Part shown: positions 13,447 to 27,505 of the stretch, piece after piece
Numbering within the stretch: position 1 is the stretch's first letter
Layout of the letters: every line of letters starts with the position of its first letter
Origin: Apostichopus japonicus
Taxonomy: Eukaryota > Echinodermata > Holothuroidea > Aspidochirotida > Stichopodidae
Reading direction: 5' to 3'
NCBI RefSeq assembly: GCF_037975245.1
Contig: NC_092580.1
Coordinates: 20,138,501-20,202,500 of the forward strand
DNA: 64,000 nucleotides
The notes under the pieces: model-generated
The model's database searches: none
Told to the model about the DNA's origin: nothing
Seen by the model: the letters and a program-made list of their open reading frames with translations, nothing else
Position numbers and translations under genes: made by a program

Positions 13447-15202
13447 AAGATCATCTTGTTTGACCTTGTCAAAGTAGAGATCTACAAATATTTCCTTTCA
13501 TATCAAATCTGAAAACACAAATAATGTGCACCTAATGTTTGAAGGTGTAATTTAAAACTTCATTTGCCGATGATATATGAATATTCAATGGATAGACATG
13601 TTTAAAGAACGAGCTACATTGGTATTAAAATCGGATGATATAATATGCTAACAGCCAGAAACACTCAATCTCCCATGCTAGTTCTCTCCTCAGTTGAAAT
13701 TAGTTTTCTTATTTTATATTTATTTATTTTCATGAAGCAAAATTTCTGTCTCACATCCTCCCATGATTAATCTCCCACACTGTTTTTGGTTTTGTATTTT
13801 CCACTTTTACTGATTGTACTTGTTGGAAAAAACATTCTTTCAATTACATCGCAATCAAGTCATGTTAACTTTCAGCAATTCATTTGGCTTTATAAATGGT
13901 TACCCAGGCTGTCAACCAGACATCAGCTGACATTTGTGTCATGGATGGAAGAACAACAGTGCAGGTGGAATGGATGCTATGTTAGAGCTTTAAGACCAAC
14001 TATCCTGCTATATTTTTGTTTCAAACATCTCTGAAAAAGTTCAGTTCTATATAGCCATTTTCCACATTATACCTACATTTTATAATATTTTGACTAAAAG
14101 AAAGTGTTTCTTCAGGAGGACAACTTGATTAAAAATTTATAGGCTCTACTTTATAGGGTGGGCGATTGTGTGCAAATGCCAACTCCCCCACTTTTCTGAT
14201 TATTGATACAAAAAGTAATCAAGAAAGAGTGGGATCATTAGCTAAATAGCAGTTCAGCAACTTCATAATAGGATTAAGTGGCATTTTATATAATTATATA
14301 TGTAAATAGCAGCTTGATCGTAGGTGGGTTTGGTAAGGTAAAGGTGAGAGGAGTTAAAACATCAAATAATAGGAAAGAATTAGGAAAAAGTAAGAACTGA
14401 ATAAAGTATTAAACTAGAATAGCAGCAGTTTATGTGATAGAGAAATAGCACAAATATTCCCTTTATTTATTTACTGATGTATTATAATTATTTATTTTTG
14501 TGACAATGACTGTATAGTCGGATTGCAGAACAAGGATTTGATTTCAAAGATAGCAGAGCTACCCAAAGGTTTATGTGGAGATTCAATAAATAAATTAATA
14601 ATTTGAACTGTTGTCTACTATAATGGGCCATGTACATGAATTGTTTTTTGAATAATTTCAAGGATTTGCATCTAATTTTGACCCCTGAAAAAAAAAATGG
14701 TTAGAAATATTACCACCATGATCAAATTACTTATCTTACCATATGGCTTCCCAAAGATCATGCAGCTAACCTTTGATGGTCTTAAAAACCTTCAAAGGTT
14801 GTGGTATAAATGTAAAATGCAACTTATTTGTGTCGACCTCCCTAAATTTTCTATGTAAAGAGAAATGTTTTAGATTTAATAATTTGAATGCAGTTAATTG
14901 CGGTCCAGTTATCCTTTCGATCCTCTCATAACCGGGCTTAAGATATTCAAAGCAAACAGAAGTGAACGGTTAAATTAATGCCTGTGATTATCGACTCCTT
15001 TTTTTTCCCCCGTCATATTAAAGATAAAACTATAGAAAACTAAGAAGATTCTCACTACTGTGTATTATGTAATACTAGAAATGAGTATTTTGGGGTGATA
15101 TCCTTGTCTTATTAAAGTCAGGTGATTTCCTCCATCTCTTCAACCCATGTAGCTTGTAAAGCAGCCTAATGGCTTTTTTTATTTTTTACCCATTTTTGTG
15201 CA

Positions 15203-15216
15203 GTCGCCATAGTAAC
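15203..15216. promoter_or_regulatory. RFX X-box-like motif, second
   Basis: GTCGCCATAGTAAC, matching the same RFX consensus, 1.77 kb from the first site. Confidence 0.4.
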
Positions 15217-17440
15217 GACTGTGAGAGCATCGATCTGCTGTGTTGTGAGTCATTTGCAGAGGATTTATATCACCACCCAATATTTCTGTGAATTAATGAT
15301 GTTTTTTGTGCAATTATCATATAGGATTGTGTTTTTATATAACTGAATATTTTCTTTTATTTTGAAAGTGAGAAATTTCGTAATTTTCACTTTGTATCAT
15401 TAAATTTCTTTCTAAACTCTTTATTCTAAGTTTGATTTGATATAATATTGAGAAAGATTATGATTATGGATTTTTTCACTCTCAGTAAAAATCCTTCCTC
15501 TTTTTTAAGAATCAATTTTCATGTATTCAAGTCGATTATATTGGACTAGTAGTACCGTCCCTTGTGGCAGTGATGATCACAGACCAGGTTGAATTCCTCT
15601 GTGAATGTAACTATGGTGAAGGCTGCTATCTTCCATACCTGAGAGCTGTAGTGCCTTGATCAACAAAAAAAGAAGATGTAACTGAGGGTTTTATTGTACA
15701 GTAAACTTGATGGCTTTTATTACCATGTATAGTCTGTGCATGTTATGTATCTAGGCTTCAGAAATGAAGGTTAATATCCCTCGATGTTTAAATATTTTTT
15801 ATCATCTCAAGGTGGAATATGCCTTTCTGTCTGCTTCGTGTTTTCGTGTAGCAATTTCATGATCCACCAGTAGTTTAGAATGAATGATTGTCAGCTTGAT
15901 ATTGTAGCACAGTAAAACAACACCTGCAGGGTGCAAGTTTTGTGTGAAGTCTATGTATCTACCCTCCTAGAATTTCGACTGTGTTCACAATCTTCAAAAG
16001 AGTGAAGTGGATGCCGAAGATAGATGTAGCACATGCATGTAAAATGTAAAGCAATGGTAAACATTTCTTCTCACAAAGGGTCTTTGCTAATATCCTCTCA
16101 TTCAAACTTCATTTTATACCCATATTTGCTATAAAGGAGGCAAAGTGCTAAGTGAATCTGTCTTGTAACTATTAGAGAGTTTGTTTGCATTTATGTTCTC
16201 TGTGAACAAATGAACTTATGTGCTTACATTTTTGCGTAAAGGAGGCACAAACTTTCATTATTGGTCTGTGAGACAGGGATAACTTTCATGGATAATTTCC
16301 CCAAACAGCTAAGAAAATTCTGATTCCATTTTTGGAGATACACAAGGTAAATGTTTCTTCACACACAAGGTTTAAGACTTGATTATTATTTTCTTGTTTT
16401 GACTTTGGAGAATAATTGAAAAATGTTTAAAGGTAGATTGCATTCATTTGCAAACCGCTCCCATTTTCACATCCACAGAATCGGGTGACAAAAGAAAGCT
16501 GTTCAAGATGGGGATTTTTTACTGCTTTTCAGTGCAAGCGTTTTCTTGCGTATCAATCATGTACATAATATGTTTGTCTGACTATTGCTTCTTTCTCGCG
16601 TTTTTTCTTTGAGCAAGATCACCGTCTAGATTAAAGGGTGTCAGATATGTCAGATGTTGTTATCTAGTACTTTCCTGTTGGTCGTTCAGTGAAGGTGACA
16701 GGTCGGGCTCTATGTTTGCTACACAAACATAACTGAATCTTCAGCTTAAATCAGTGACTGTGTTTGCAATATGTTTCTACTATCACCAAGTGTGAAATGA
16801 ACAAAATCACAAAGAAACACAACAAGCTATTAATCTAACATTTAAAGTGCTTTTCTACTATTACAAAAAAAAAAAAGATATTAATTTTGATTCAATACAA
16901 TTTTTTATTGTTTTTCATCGCTCTATAGTGATAAAATGGTATGTGTTCTTTCAATTACACTAAAAACCTTGTGATATTAACTAAACTTAGGCACTCTGCA
17001 TCACTATTAAGACAAACAAATTAACAACACAAATGTACGGTGCTTTAATGTAGGTTAACGATCCACTATGTAATAATACAAATGACTTCATTAACACTTA
17101 TGTGTTCAATGATGCAAATCATGGTTGTGCTGTTTGGAATGCAATTAATATTATTATATTATCATCATCATTATTGTTTTTATTATTATTCTGCAACAGA
17201 TCATTATAGAAAAAAAAACAGAAATTTATATTTGAGTGTTATATGATGAGAAGGAGGGAACTTTTATTCGTCAATACGTGTAATTAAACCGTAATAGAAT
17301 TTGGTGAAAAATTGTCTGTGTTCCTTTTTTGTATTTAACATGTCTTTATGTGAATCAGTGTAAATTTTACATCATGGACAGGACATGTTAGAGATGTGTT
17401 GAAATGAGAATAAAATAAAAGAAAAAGCAAACAAAATCTT

Positions 17441-20400
17441 TTATTTCCTTCTTTCTTTCTTTTTCATGTCATAACTGTTCATTCCACATATGGAAACCTT
17501 CCAGAAGTCTGACTGAGTGATGAGGCACACAGAATTGCCTTTTAGGAGAGAGAAAATGAAGATGTGGGGCATGTTTTATTATTCAAAGGTTTCGGGAGAG
17601 GGGGTGGGAGAGATTTTAAGTTGAAATAATGTTTATAGTCAACCGAATTGCCATAAACCTATGCACAATAAGGTCAGAACGATGGGAGCACTGTTAATGT
17701 TGACAATTAACCTTTTTTTCTCAGATCGGAGTAGCTAGATGGCTATATCACTGTCAAGAGAGTTTCCAATATATTTATTACAGCTTTGTCACTGCCGAGA
17801 AACTCGAACATAATTTTCTTCTTTTAATTGCGCCAATCGGCGTAAAAGCTCATTGACGATAAACAAAATGAGGACAAGTGTCCGGGGAAATTCGGATCTA
17901 CATTAAGATCCTAGACATGTGACTGCTGACACGCCCAAAGGAAGAGCCATAAATCCAGGGCTCTCTAATAATAAGATTCGTTTTTCATCATCACTGTGTT
18001 CGACAGTGTGGGTGCATAGAGTAATACGGTCACGCAAGATACCGAGGCTCGGGCACGATAGCAATCAGACAGCTAAAGACACTCCACATTAGATGGATAT
18101 ATCATTACATGACGATATCGGTTTATAATAAAGGTTAGTACGGTAGTCTCGAGCAGCCTACACTTGAACGGATCGAAATGATTGCAAAACCAAATCCTGT
18201 TCAATCTGACGACGAGAATGTTAAAATGTTTTGTCAGGCTATCAGTTCTTTTTCTGAAATCTCGAATTATGGTTTGGCTACGTCACTAAGTGGATATAGC
18301 ATGCAGCTAATCTTAGGCTAATGAACATTCAAATAGGCACTTTGATCTGCCGCGATACTACACCTAGGCACAACAGGGAGCCTCGCTGACAGTTCCTTGG
18401 TATGGAGTATACCTATACGTTGGGCAATGCGTACAGCACCAGTGATTTCTTCGTTTTCCCGTCAAGGTGTATACGCGTCATTAGTCAGGAATCTTAAAAA
18501 TCCAAGAGGTATAAACAAATTCTAAACATATTTTTGCCCCAAATTCAGACCATTGAGCTTTTCAGACTGGTGGTCACATCTCGATATTTGACCAGATTAT
18601 TTTGATCGCTTTTCGATCTTTTGGCTAAGATAATGTGTATTGATTATAAAAGCTATTCCTATCCTGAGGAACTCGAGAAAGCTGTGACCATATTTTGACG
18701 ATGATCATACAATGACAGCCTCGATGCAATGAGGGGGAAGGGGCGGGGGGGGACTGGGGTTGACAGTGGAGCAGTTTAGTATAGTTTGGTTTTCGTGACC
18801 AGGTTCTAAGTTGGGTGACTTCTCTAAAATGTAAGGATTGAACAACTATAAGAAGGGACAAAATAGCACTGGCTGTTTGATCCTTGACGTTCTGTTTGCC
18901 TTGGTAAGAAACCTAAACTTCAAGATTTCTTTTAACTTCCTACTTCTCTAAATGATAAAGAAATCCAAACTCTTCAACCAATATGTACTTTAAACGTATA
19001 GTTTCATTTAAAGAGGAAGATTATAGACAAATTTAGTCTCTTCGCCATTACAATTGCAGACTGTATAATCCGGTCATCAATTCGGTTTATTTCTTTTTAA
19101 AGCAGGATTAACCCTCTTTAAAAGAACGATAAATATTTCCTTCTCTCGGATTACGTCAGAAGCAAAAACCTCCCTTTCCATTGATATAAAATTTAAGCTG
19201 ATTGGACAAAGATAAGCTTGTAAATTCCAATCTCCAGTCTTGTAAGGTGCGCAGAATCTTGAGGTCCCTTTCTGTTCCCGGTTGCTTTGGACACAATCGT
19301 ATTGGCAGGTACGCACTATACATGCTACAAACTTTTGACTACTTGTACCTGATATCCAACCCATATACCTCAGAAGGCTCAGAGAAACCTATATTTATTA
19401 CAGAATATAAGTTAAGTAAGCGTTCTATTTATATATTATTAAAACATTGTTTTTTAGAGCCGTCCGAAATTTGGGACTAAAACAGTTCGTCTTTGAATTG
19501 TTGTTGTGCTCACCGTTCTCCGCATAGCCAACGTTTATGGATGGGCTGCTGGCTACTAAGTCTTGTTCTAAATAGTTTCACGTTAAGTTTCCTTTTAAGG
19601 CAAATGTGACTTTGAAATTGTGTCTTTACATTAATTAAAGACGTCTAAAACGAGTTACACTTTTCATAGGCCAGCAACACAAAACCCCTATGCAAATAGT
19701 GGAATAGACCGTACGTGTTTTTGAACGAAACTTTGCATTACTGCAGCTTGAACACCTCTTCCTCTTCTCCCTCCCTCCAAAGTCTCCATTCCCTTCTAAA
19801 TTCGTTCTTATTTCGTACTTAACCTCTTAATAGGATGTTAATTGCACAAAAACCAAATGTTCGTTGCGGCTTATAGAATTCGTCGGCCACTCATTGGCCA
19901 TGTACATCATAAAGGTCTCTAAGTTGAATGCATTTCATGGCAACCTTAAGTGCAACTCCTACGCAACGACATGCGCTCTATATGTCGTCTGCCATGTGCT
20001 TTGTGTATCATGTTTTCGTCTCTCTGCCACCCCGAAGTGGTAAGTTATTTGTTGTATATACATTTTATCTTGTATATGTCTCCACAGTGTTCATACTTTC
20101 GCCTTGTCGATAATATTGTACTCTCACATGTACACACAATGGAATGTCCACTAAAGGCAACGTATAACTTAGAATTTTATCTTTGTTTAAGTTTTGCTTT
20201 CTGCCGTTACTTCTGTCAAAGTGCATCCAAGCAGAGCTAGACATCTCAGCCTCGCTATTATTACTACCTCGTAAGCCTACTCGATATCACATTGTGTGTG
20301 CCTCTTTATAACATACGGTACAACATCTGCTCGGCTTGAAATGCCCGATGAGATAATTTATTCGTAACCTTTTGCGATAAGAATCATCCTTCGAAGCCAA

Positions 20401-22070
20401 TCCATGTGTACTTTGTGTACCTTCGAATACTGGTTTATAGTCATATACTGGTGATTTCCAGGTCATCCCATACTCTCGGTTTTCGGATGTATCATTCAAC
20501 ACCAGCTTGTTGTATCAAAAGTGTACTTTACATGGCCCTATAGCTGAAAGCAGTTCACCCCCCCCCCCTCCTCCTTCTTTCACCCTACCGGCCCACACTC
20601 TCCGGTGAAATTTCATAAAATCTTTTTGTGTTTTTGTTGGTGAAAGGTTTGGGTAATCTCATCCCGAAACGAGTACATTGACGATACTGTACTTTAAAGG
20701 GCAACATTGTAGCAGCCTTGCCGCCAAAATGTTAGCACACAAAAATCGATCAAATACCCCCCAAAAAATCAGTGGATTGTTAACCCTTTCGTGACATCGA
20801 GATGTATGATTTAAGGGTGCACATGATATTGTAAAATGGTTTTCAAAGTTTAAGCTTAAATTGCTATATATAAGTATATATCTATGGATAACTATAAGAC
20901 TTCTTAGTTTAGGCTATTTATTTGCTCTTTTAAAACTCCTTTGCTCCTTCCAAATTTAGTTCGCTCTTTGGGAGACCTTTAAAAGTGTCAGTTTCACATT
21001 GGAAGTCATACTGCGAGTTGTGTCCTTCATCGGGAGGCAATGTTCACAAAGCCACGATTTGAGAACCTTTCGCAGCGCTATCGCCGCTAGGTAGGCTAAA
21101 TACCATGACGCAAAGATCTCTGATAATGATAAATAAATAAAACAGAAGAGGATTAACAATCAAATGTTAGTTTCATTAATCGATGAGTTCCTCAGGCTCT
21201 GATTTATCGGTGATATTGATATGTGCTCTTGTTGTGTACGTCAGGAGTATACGTATTGGGTTCTGGGCTTTAGATTGAAAAGTCAAATAAAACTAAAATA
21301 CTGACGTTAACGGAACAATTGATAACTTTGATACGAAGTGTTGTTAACATTACTGTTACTTGATACCGACTCATCTTCATTTTGGAATAGTGATGAATTG
21401 GTAGGGATTGATGACTTTGTTATTCACTTGTTGTAGTAGTTTTGCAGAAGATTCCTAAAGCTTTACCCATGTGATCCTGGACGCAACCACGTAGGGGACT
21501 TCAGCTCACCCCACCTCACAAGTTCGTAGTATACCGCTAGGCCTATACAATACAATATATATATGTTATCTACAGTAAAACATAAAACAAAATGGAAATT
21601 CTCCTACAACGTTTCAAAACTTGCAAAGTATAGCACCAACTTGCATCCCCTACATTTGACCAAAACTTTCTCACAGGGGAAGGAAACCCTCCCTTAGACC
21701 CAAGTTCCCCAGAAAACCGTCATCTTAGACCCCCCTCCTCACCCCATGACGAAAATTGGGGTAATGCTCCTGCATGTGATCAGTTTAACATATCCACAAC
21801 ACTTGAACGTTTCAATTCAGTTGGGCTGTTGGGATTGCAATGTATGGTCCAATTATTTCTATTGACTTCTATAGATGCAGCTGATGCCTGTATAACATAT
21901 GAAGCATAAGAAACACATCCATATAACACGTGTGAAACTATTGCTTACGGGCAAACGATGAATGTCTGAGATGTTTTATATATTTTCTATTCTGAAATAT
22001 ACATGCATGACCCAAATAAAGTCACTCATTACACTCATAATTAGACATTCTGTCTCTTAAGTATACAGGT
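17441..22070. other. noncoding DNA, no gene seen
   Basis: Only short ORFs without family resemblance. A segment at about 17820-18480 is richer in G+C and CpG than its surroundings and could be regulatory or a decayed exon. Confidence 0.35.
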
Positions 22071-22079
22071 CACACACAC

Positions 22080-22104
22080 ATATTTATATATGTATATATA
22101 TATA

Positions 22105-22166
<62 letters not shown>
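22080..22166 (+). repeat. (TA)n microsatellite
   Basis: Nearly pure TA dinucleotides; the 86-codon ORF on the other strand with alternating Tyr-Ile is produced by it. Confidence 0.9.
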
Positions 22167-22169
<3 letters not shown>

Positions 22170-23400
22170 CCTGCATAAAATATATTTCCTTGGGGAGTTT
22201 TCAAAGTATGAATTGGGTCTGCTTGTAGGCGCTGATGCACCCGAAGCCTTTTGGGTTATAGAGGAGAAACATGGCAAATCGAGAGATTCATATGCGATCA
22301 AAACTCCTCTTGATTGGTTTGTAATTGGGCCCGGGACGAACGTGTTAGTAGTAATATAAATCGTGTAATCGAATATCGTGTTGCCCTAGTAGTTAGACTT
22401 TAGAGCTTCTTGAAAGGTATGGTCCGTGGACGATTCAAGCTTCGACGACATCGGAGAGTCAAAGACATATTGAAATCAACAATCTCGCTAACAAGTATTG
22501 ACCATATACTTGGTGGGACTTCTGTGGGAGGAAAACGATCATTACCTGCCTTTATAACATACCATTGGCCGAATCTCGGCTCGGTATTCTAAAAAGGAAA
22601 TCAGAGAAAGACAACGTGTTGCGTCAAAAGTACGTCGAAACCATGGAAGGCTACATGCATGGAGTCTAAACTGATTAAATGTTTCCATGCTAGATAATAA
22701 AGTATCCACTTATTCAAAGGACCTGCACGACGATCCAATCCTGCTTTCTATTAGCTCATGCTTTCCCTTTAATACTCCCTGCGATTCTGAAACCTTATTC
22801 TTTTGGAAATGAGGTCAAGTGCGTGATACATCAAACTGGACAACTGAAATCAAATCATAACGTAAAGAAATCATAACTCATGACGTCATTACTGTGTGAG
22901 TAACACTCATCGATCAAATGCTATCGATGTAACTCCGTGAACAGATGAGTGAGGGTTTACCTAGATAGAGAGAGAAGGAAGAAAGAAAGAAAGAAAAAAC
23001 ACATTATACAAATCAAAGCTTGATATCTCCGTCGAGGAATATGCCTGAAAGCTTTTAAGACCTTTATTATAACAGTCCAACAATATCACTAATAGTGGTG
23101 GTCATTTTGGAGTTCAAGTATAGAAAGAAAAAAAACATATGCTAGTGGCGAAAAGAGTGGACGGTTTTAAGGGGAGGAGATCAAAGTTATGTTCATCCAT
23201 ATCAAATTAGTGAAACAGAGATAAACAAATATGTGTTTGTCTTTCGCGTAGGCTGCTACCGTTCTCGTCAAAAGACCCGGAGGCCTTCAACTAGAATTCT
23301 TCTTAACCACGTGATTGCTGCAGGAGTCGGTTGACGGGAAGTGTTTACAGTATGTCTGAAAATACACGAACTAAAGTTAGTTCGAATAATCTCCTTACTT
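22170..23400. other. noncoding DNA, no gene supported
   Basis: One 60-codon plus-strand ORF at 22410-22592 begins with a basic stretch but matches nothing I know and lacks splice or family support. Confidence 0.35.
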
Positions 23401-23403
23401 ACA

Positions 23404-23616
23404 GTGGAGTGTTAGCTCAATGATTAACGCCGGTGCCTTCTAATCATAAGGTCCCCGGTTCGAGTCGCTCCAAGATTAATGTATGTCGTCCAGTTACAGA
23501 GTTGTTGACAATTGACAATTCATAATCATGGACGTTAAATATGAATCTAAGAGACTGACTTCGGTCAGCTTGCGGCTTTGATAAGCCACTGAGGATTCTT
23601 CGCGAGTTCCTGCTTA
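23404..23616 (+). mobile_element. tRNA-derived SINE-like element
   Basis: Box A-like TAGCTCAATGAT and box B-like GGTTCGAGTCG are separated as in a tRNA. The D and T stems do not pair, so it is not a tRNA gene. The body contains small hairpins (CTGACTTCGGTCAG, GGCTTTGATAAGCC). The 3' end is where the outer hAT-like element inserted. Confidence 0.55.
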
Positions 23617-23624
23617 CATACATA

Positions 23625-24770
23625 CAGGGGTGGCGATCTGTTTCAAATATTGGGGGGGGGGGGGGGACATTTGCTTGGGTGCAGGCGCGTAGCAACTACA
23701 TCCCCAAAATTGTTCGCGCGCTTCGTGATATTTTGTATATATACCAAATTTCATTACGGATGCGGTCCATCTCATGGGCGCAGATCAGACTTGGATAATG
23801 GTGGGGACGTGTAGGCTGTTCTCTGATACTATCTAAGCGGAGCGCGACCATTGGTTCGCGCGTAGCGTACAAGAATTTTTTTTTCGGCAAATATACCTCC
23901 CAGATCGCCGGAAACTTCCCAGACCCAATAATGCTCCAAAACCTCCTTAAATTTGAGATCTCATGGCTTACAAATTTAAGTTGGGGGAAACACATGGGCG
24001 TTTGCAGAAAAAAAATCAGGGAAAAAATAATTCAAGTAAACTTTTGTATACGATGGGTCTGGGTCCTCTCCCAGAAAAAAATTATAGATTGCCGCAAATG
24101 CGATTTCCTTCCAAAATTTAACAACTGTGGATAAATGTAATAAAGTGAGAACTGCTGCAGTGTCATTTGCACAATGCTGGATCAAACTGCGCCAAAGTTC
24201 AATACAGGAAAATTTGCAATGCAGCGTTTGGTCAAGACAAATTGGTGGGGACACGGTATATCATGTCCCCACCACTGAAAAAAATGGTGGGGACGCGTCC
24301 CGCTGTCCCCACCAGGATCTGCGCCCATGGTCCGTCTAGCTAATTCATATCGAAAATAAGTAAAACCTACTCTCGGTGAAAGTCTGTGTCGTTTTTTTTG
24401 GGTGATATTTAGTAACAAATTGTGACACGGTTAGACATGCGCGTAGCGAGGAATTTGCCAAGGGAGGGGCGAAGCTTATAGGCAAACTATTTAAGCATGG
24501 TGCCACCATGAGTTGGCGCGAAGCGTAAAAGAAAATTTTGGCCGAAAATGCCTCCCAGATCGCTGGAAATGGCACTTCCCGGGCCTTGTAAGTTGCATTT
24601 AAGCATTTTCTATTTTGAAATTACTAGCGATATCATAAAAAAATATGCTCTTATAGCCACAAAAAAACTATGCCACCAAATATTGGGGGGGGGATATTAG
24701 ATACTATATCCCCCACCTAAAATATTGGGAGGACATGTCCCCCCCCGTCCCCCAATGATCGCCGCCCATG
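23625..24770. mobile_element. outer hAT-like MITE, interrupted by a second element
   Basis: Ends CAGGGGTGGCGATC (23625) and, inverted, CATGGGCGGCGATC (ending 24770), with a perfect 8-bp duplication CATACATA (23617-23624 and 24771-24778). Without the insertion it is about 581 bp. It carries the shared core at 24484-24588 and G-rich subterminal tracts. No transposase ORF. It landed in the 3' tail of a tRNA-derived SINE-like element. Confidence 0.8.
23773..24329. mobile_element. inner hAT-like MITE nested in the outer one, 557 bp
   Basis: Terminal repeats CATGGGCGCAGATC at both ends (right end inverted), subterminal GGTGGGGAC motifs at both ends, and flanking 8-bp duplications GTCCATCT (23765-23772) and GTCCGTCT (24330-24337), 7 of 8 identical. 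Carries the shared core at 23825-23934. The open frames here are shadows of repeat sequence. Confidence 0.8.
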
Positions 24771-25377
24771 CATACATACATACTTTCCCTAACAATTATG
24801 CGATGTAGTAGTAGGCCTATACCACACGGGCGTCCATTTGCTTCTCAAATGTATTCGAACTGATGTGAGTAACTTCTTTAGGAATGGCGCTAAAGCACAT
24901 CAGGAAGGCACAATGCGGTCCGAGATCAAGTTTTCTGTACCCCCATCAGGAGATCTTCATATCCGTGTTGTTGCTTATCGATAAAATTGTTTGCACCAGT
25001 GTGTGGACGCATTTATTTGTTTGTGTATAGGAAGCTGCGGATGTAGGTTATTAATAGAATATTTAAGAGACCAAAAGAGATGGAGAATAATAGACGACCA
25101 TGGTACAACATATATACATCAGATATAGCCTATCGAACACCGGAAGAAGCTATGTCTGCGCACGACGTGCAGGACAGACTGCACGAGTCTGCTGAGTGAT
25201 TTATTTTTATTTTTAGAAGTCTGATATATCTCATAATTTATATTATCTCGTATATTTAATGATTGTCACAGCTATATACTGTAGCTGATATTCCGATATT
25301 TTAAGTAGGATTGAAAAGCTATGAGATAGCATCGGTTTTAATGAAACTCAGTTTGAAATTCATTTGAAATTCATAAA

Positions 25378-25670
25378 CCGGTGCTGTGGCCGAGTGGATG
25401 AAAGTGGTGGCATTTGAAGCAACGAGGCTTAGCAATCGGGAGGTTCCGGGCTCGATTCCCAGCCGGATCATAGTAAGTTGGGTTTTCATCCAAGATGGTT
25501 TTCCCAAAGGAAATGATTGTCTATATTGAACAGATTCCAAATTTGAGCTAAAATGTTGAATTGGAAGCCACCAACGTGTAAGTTGTAATCCATAAGCCCT
25601 TGCATGTTTCTCCCACATTTTGGGTCGCTTAAGCGTCGTAAAAACAAATAATTGTTGCTGAATATTATTA
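25378..25670 (+). mobile_element. tRNA-derived SINE-like element (Ser/Leu-type head)
   Basis: The head GGTGCTGTGGCCGAGTGGAT has a good RNA polymerase III box A (TGGCCGAGTGG). A long variable arm and a box-B-like GGGCTCGATTCCC follow at ~25449. About 200 bp of unrelated body follow, ending GAATATTATTAG. The arms do not pair well enough for a functional tRNA. Confidence 0.65.
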
Positions 25671-27505
25671 GTTCTTGCTAATTGTTGGGGTTGGTTGAAG
25701 CGGGACCCTTCGATTACGCAATATAGCTAATCATGTCTGAAAACGATATCTCAATACCTGGTCAATGTATATACCATATAACGTATTGATTGTCTTGTTA
25801 TTAACCTCCTGTCGGTCGGGGAGCTGATATTGAAAAGTGTCAGTTATCATCCATGGCAACCCAGAGGCCAATCAGCTTCGAGAAATTCACAAGCACAAGA
25901 ATACGCATTTCCAGTAGTTGTGAGTATTGTGCGAAAGAGATTACAAATTTGACTTCTAAGTGCAAAGGATACGTTCCAGTATAATTTACTTGAAACCATT
26001 TTTTATCTCATGAATTAATAAACTTACCTCTTCTTTGTCCATGTATTAATCTAGCTTGATAATTCTATTATGTCCCTGACGTTTTGAAAATGAAACCCAT
26101 GAAGTAAAAAGGTGCATAAAATACACACACACAAAACCAAACCAAACAAACAAACATAAACACACATGCATACCATACGTTGGTTTAAACTAACTACTGC
26201 CTCTACGCATTACTACCGAATAAATAATACTATTAAAGAAAGGTGAAGTGACGTCATTCGTCATTCGCCAAGTAGTTCGACGTATTGTGCCTCAGATGAC
26301 CAGCCTGAAGTTGTTTCATGGGCAAAAAACAATTGGACAGTAAAGAAAGGAAAGCGTTAAGAAAACAGCTATGAAAACACGCTTTAACCTGGAACTCGGT
26401 CGGTCAGTATCAGATACAAGGAAGTATACCTATTTCAGGGTACGGGCTATACGTCAGCGGATCTAGGAAAAGGAATGAGAAAGAACCGATACGCCTGTTA
26501 ATTCTCTGAACACTCATTAAAAAGAATGAATGGGTATTGCAAGCTCCATGTTATTATATGTAGCAGCCGTACACGATGATCTCACGTGAAATCATTTATG
26601 GCTGTTAGTAACTGTTGTGGTGCACTCAACTAAGACTGACTCGATAAGCTGTGTAATGTTTATATTGACGTATACATTTCTTGCTCTGTGTAGCATACGT
26701 CATCAGGAAAGATATCTTTTATTCGTTACCAAACCGGAGAAGTGTTTTGTTGTGTCATGATTGGTTGCTCGAGTGCAATAATGAAAGTAATGTGTGGTGC
26801 GACAATTAGAACAATTTTAGACGGCTTTATGCATTTCGAGAAAGCTCTCGTTGTCATAACATCCCGCCCTTTGGTTAGTGAAGAGGTTTGCAATTGCCAA
26901 CAAAGTTTCGTCCTCTTCTAGCTAACATTATTAGTGGCTAAATTACTAACTTAATTATTGACGGAATCATTGGGGCAGTGGGTGGGGACAGGACCTAGAT
27001 CCCTCTCAGTTGAAAGGTATCTCTCTTCCCCAATAAAGGAGACGGGGAAAACGTAGCGTAGCCCTCTTCGCCAATGAAGTAATCTTGAAAATGTAACAAT
27101 GAATAGGATAAGAATTCAGTATCGTAAATATTGATTCAAGAGAGCTCTTTCGAAAAGAACGATCGCAGACATTGATGTTGGCTTGTGCTTTGTCCGCTTT
27201 AAACAGAGTATAGTAGGATGCAAAGCATATATCTTCAAAAAATTGTAAAAAATTGCGCAACACTTTGTCCTTGCGTATATATACCATCCAAACCCGTAGC
27301 AAAGAAAAGCGTGTAAGTTCTCTAATGTAGGCCTATGTGTGTGTGTGGACAGTGTGGGGGGGGGGGGGGGGGAGTTTTAGAGACTACAAGGAGCTACCTA
27401 CGTACGTTAATGTTTGTGTTATAACGGTGGTTAGTTTAAAATAGGTGGTGCTATACCACTTTCATCGCAATAAACGTTGTAGTCATAGTTGCAAGTTCCC
27501 TCAAT
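25671..27505. other. noncoding DNA, no gene seen
   Basis: Short ORFs only; a G17 run lies at 27356-27372. Confidence 0.4.

Larger units (their letters stand above)
9797..17440 (+). other. long noncoding tract after the 9638-9796 exon, possible 3' UTR
   Basis: No coding exon recognised and few recognisable transposons compared with the rest of the window. Plus-strand AATAAA signals lie at several places, e.g. near 14399, 14583 and 17407-17416. How much of it is transcribed is unknown. Confidence 0.3.

Noticed and set aside
22041-22301. 86-codon minus-strand ORF
   Set aside because: Generated by the (TA)n microsatellite, giving alternating Tyr and Ile.
23404-23475. Possible functional tRNA gene with a good B box
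   Set aside because: D and T stems do not pair, the anticodon stem is only four pairs around an eight-base loop, and unrelated body sequence follows; a SINE-like element fits better.
25382-25472. Possible tRNA-Ser or tRNA-Leu gene
   Set aside because: Good A box but weak stem pairing and a mutated B box, followed by ~200 bp of non-tRNA body.
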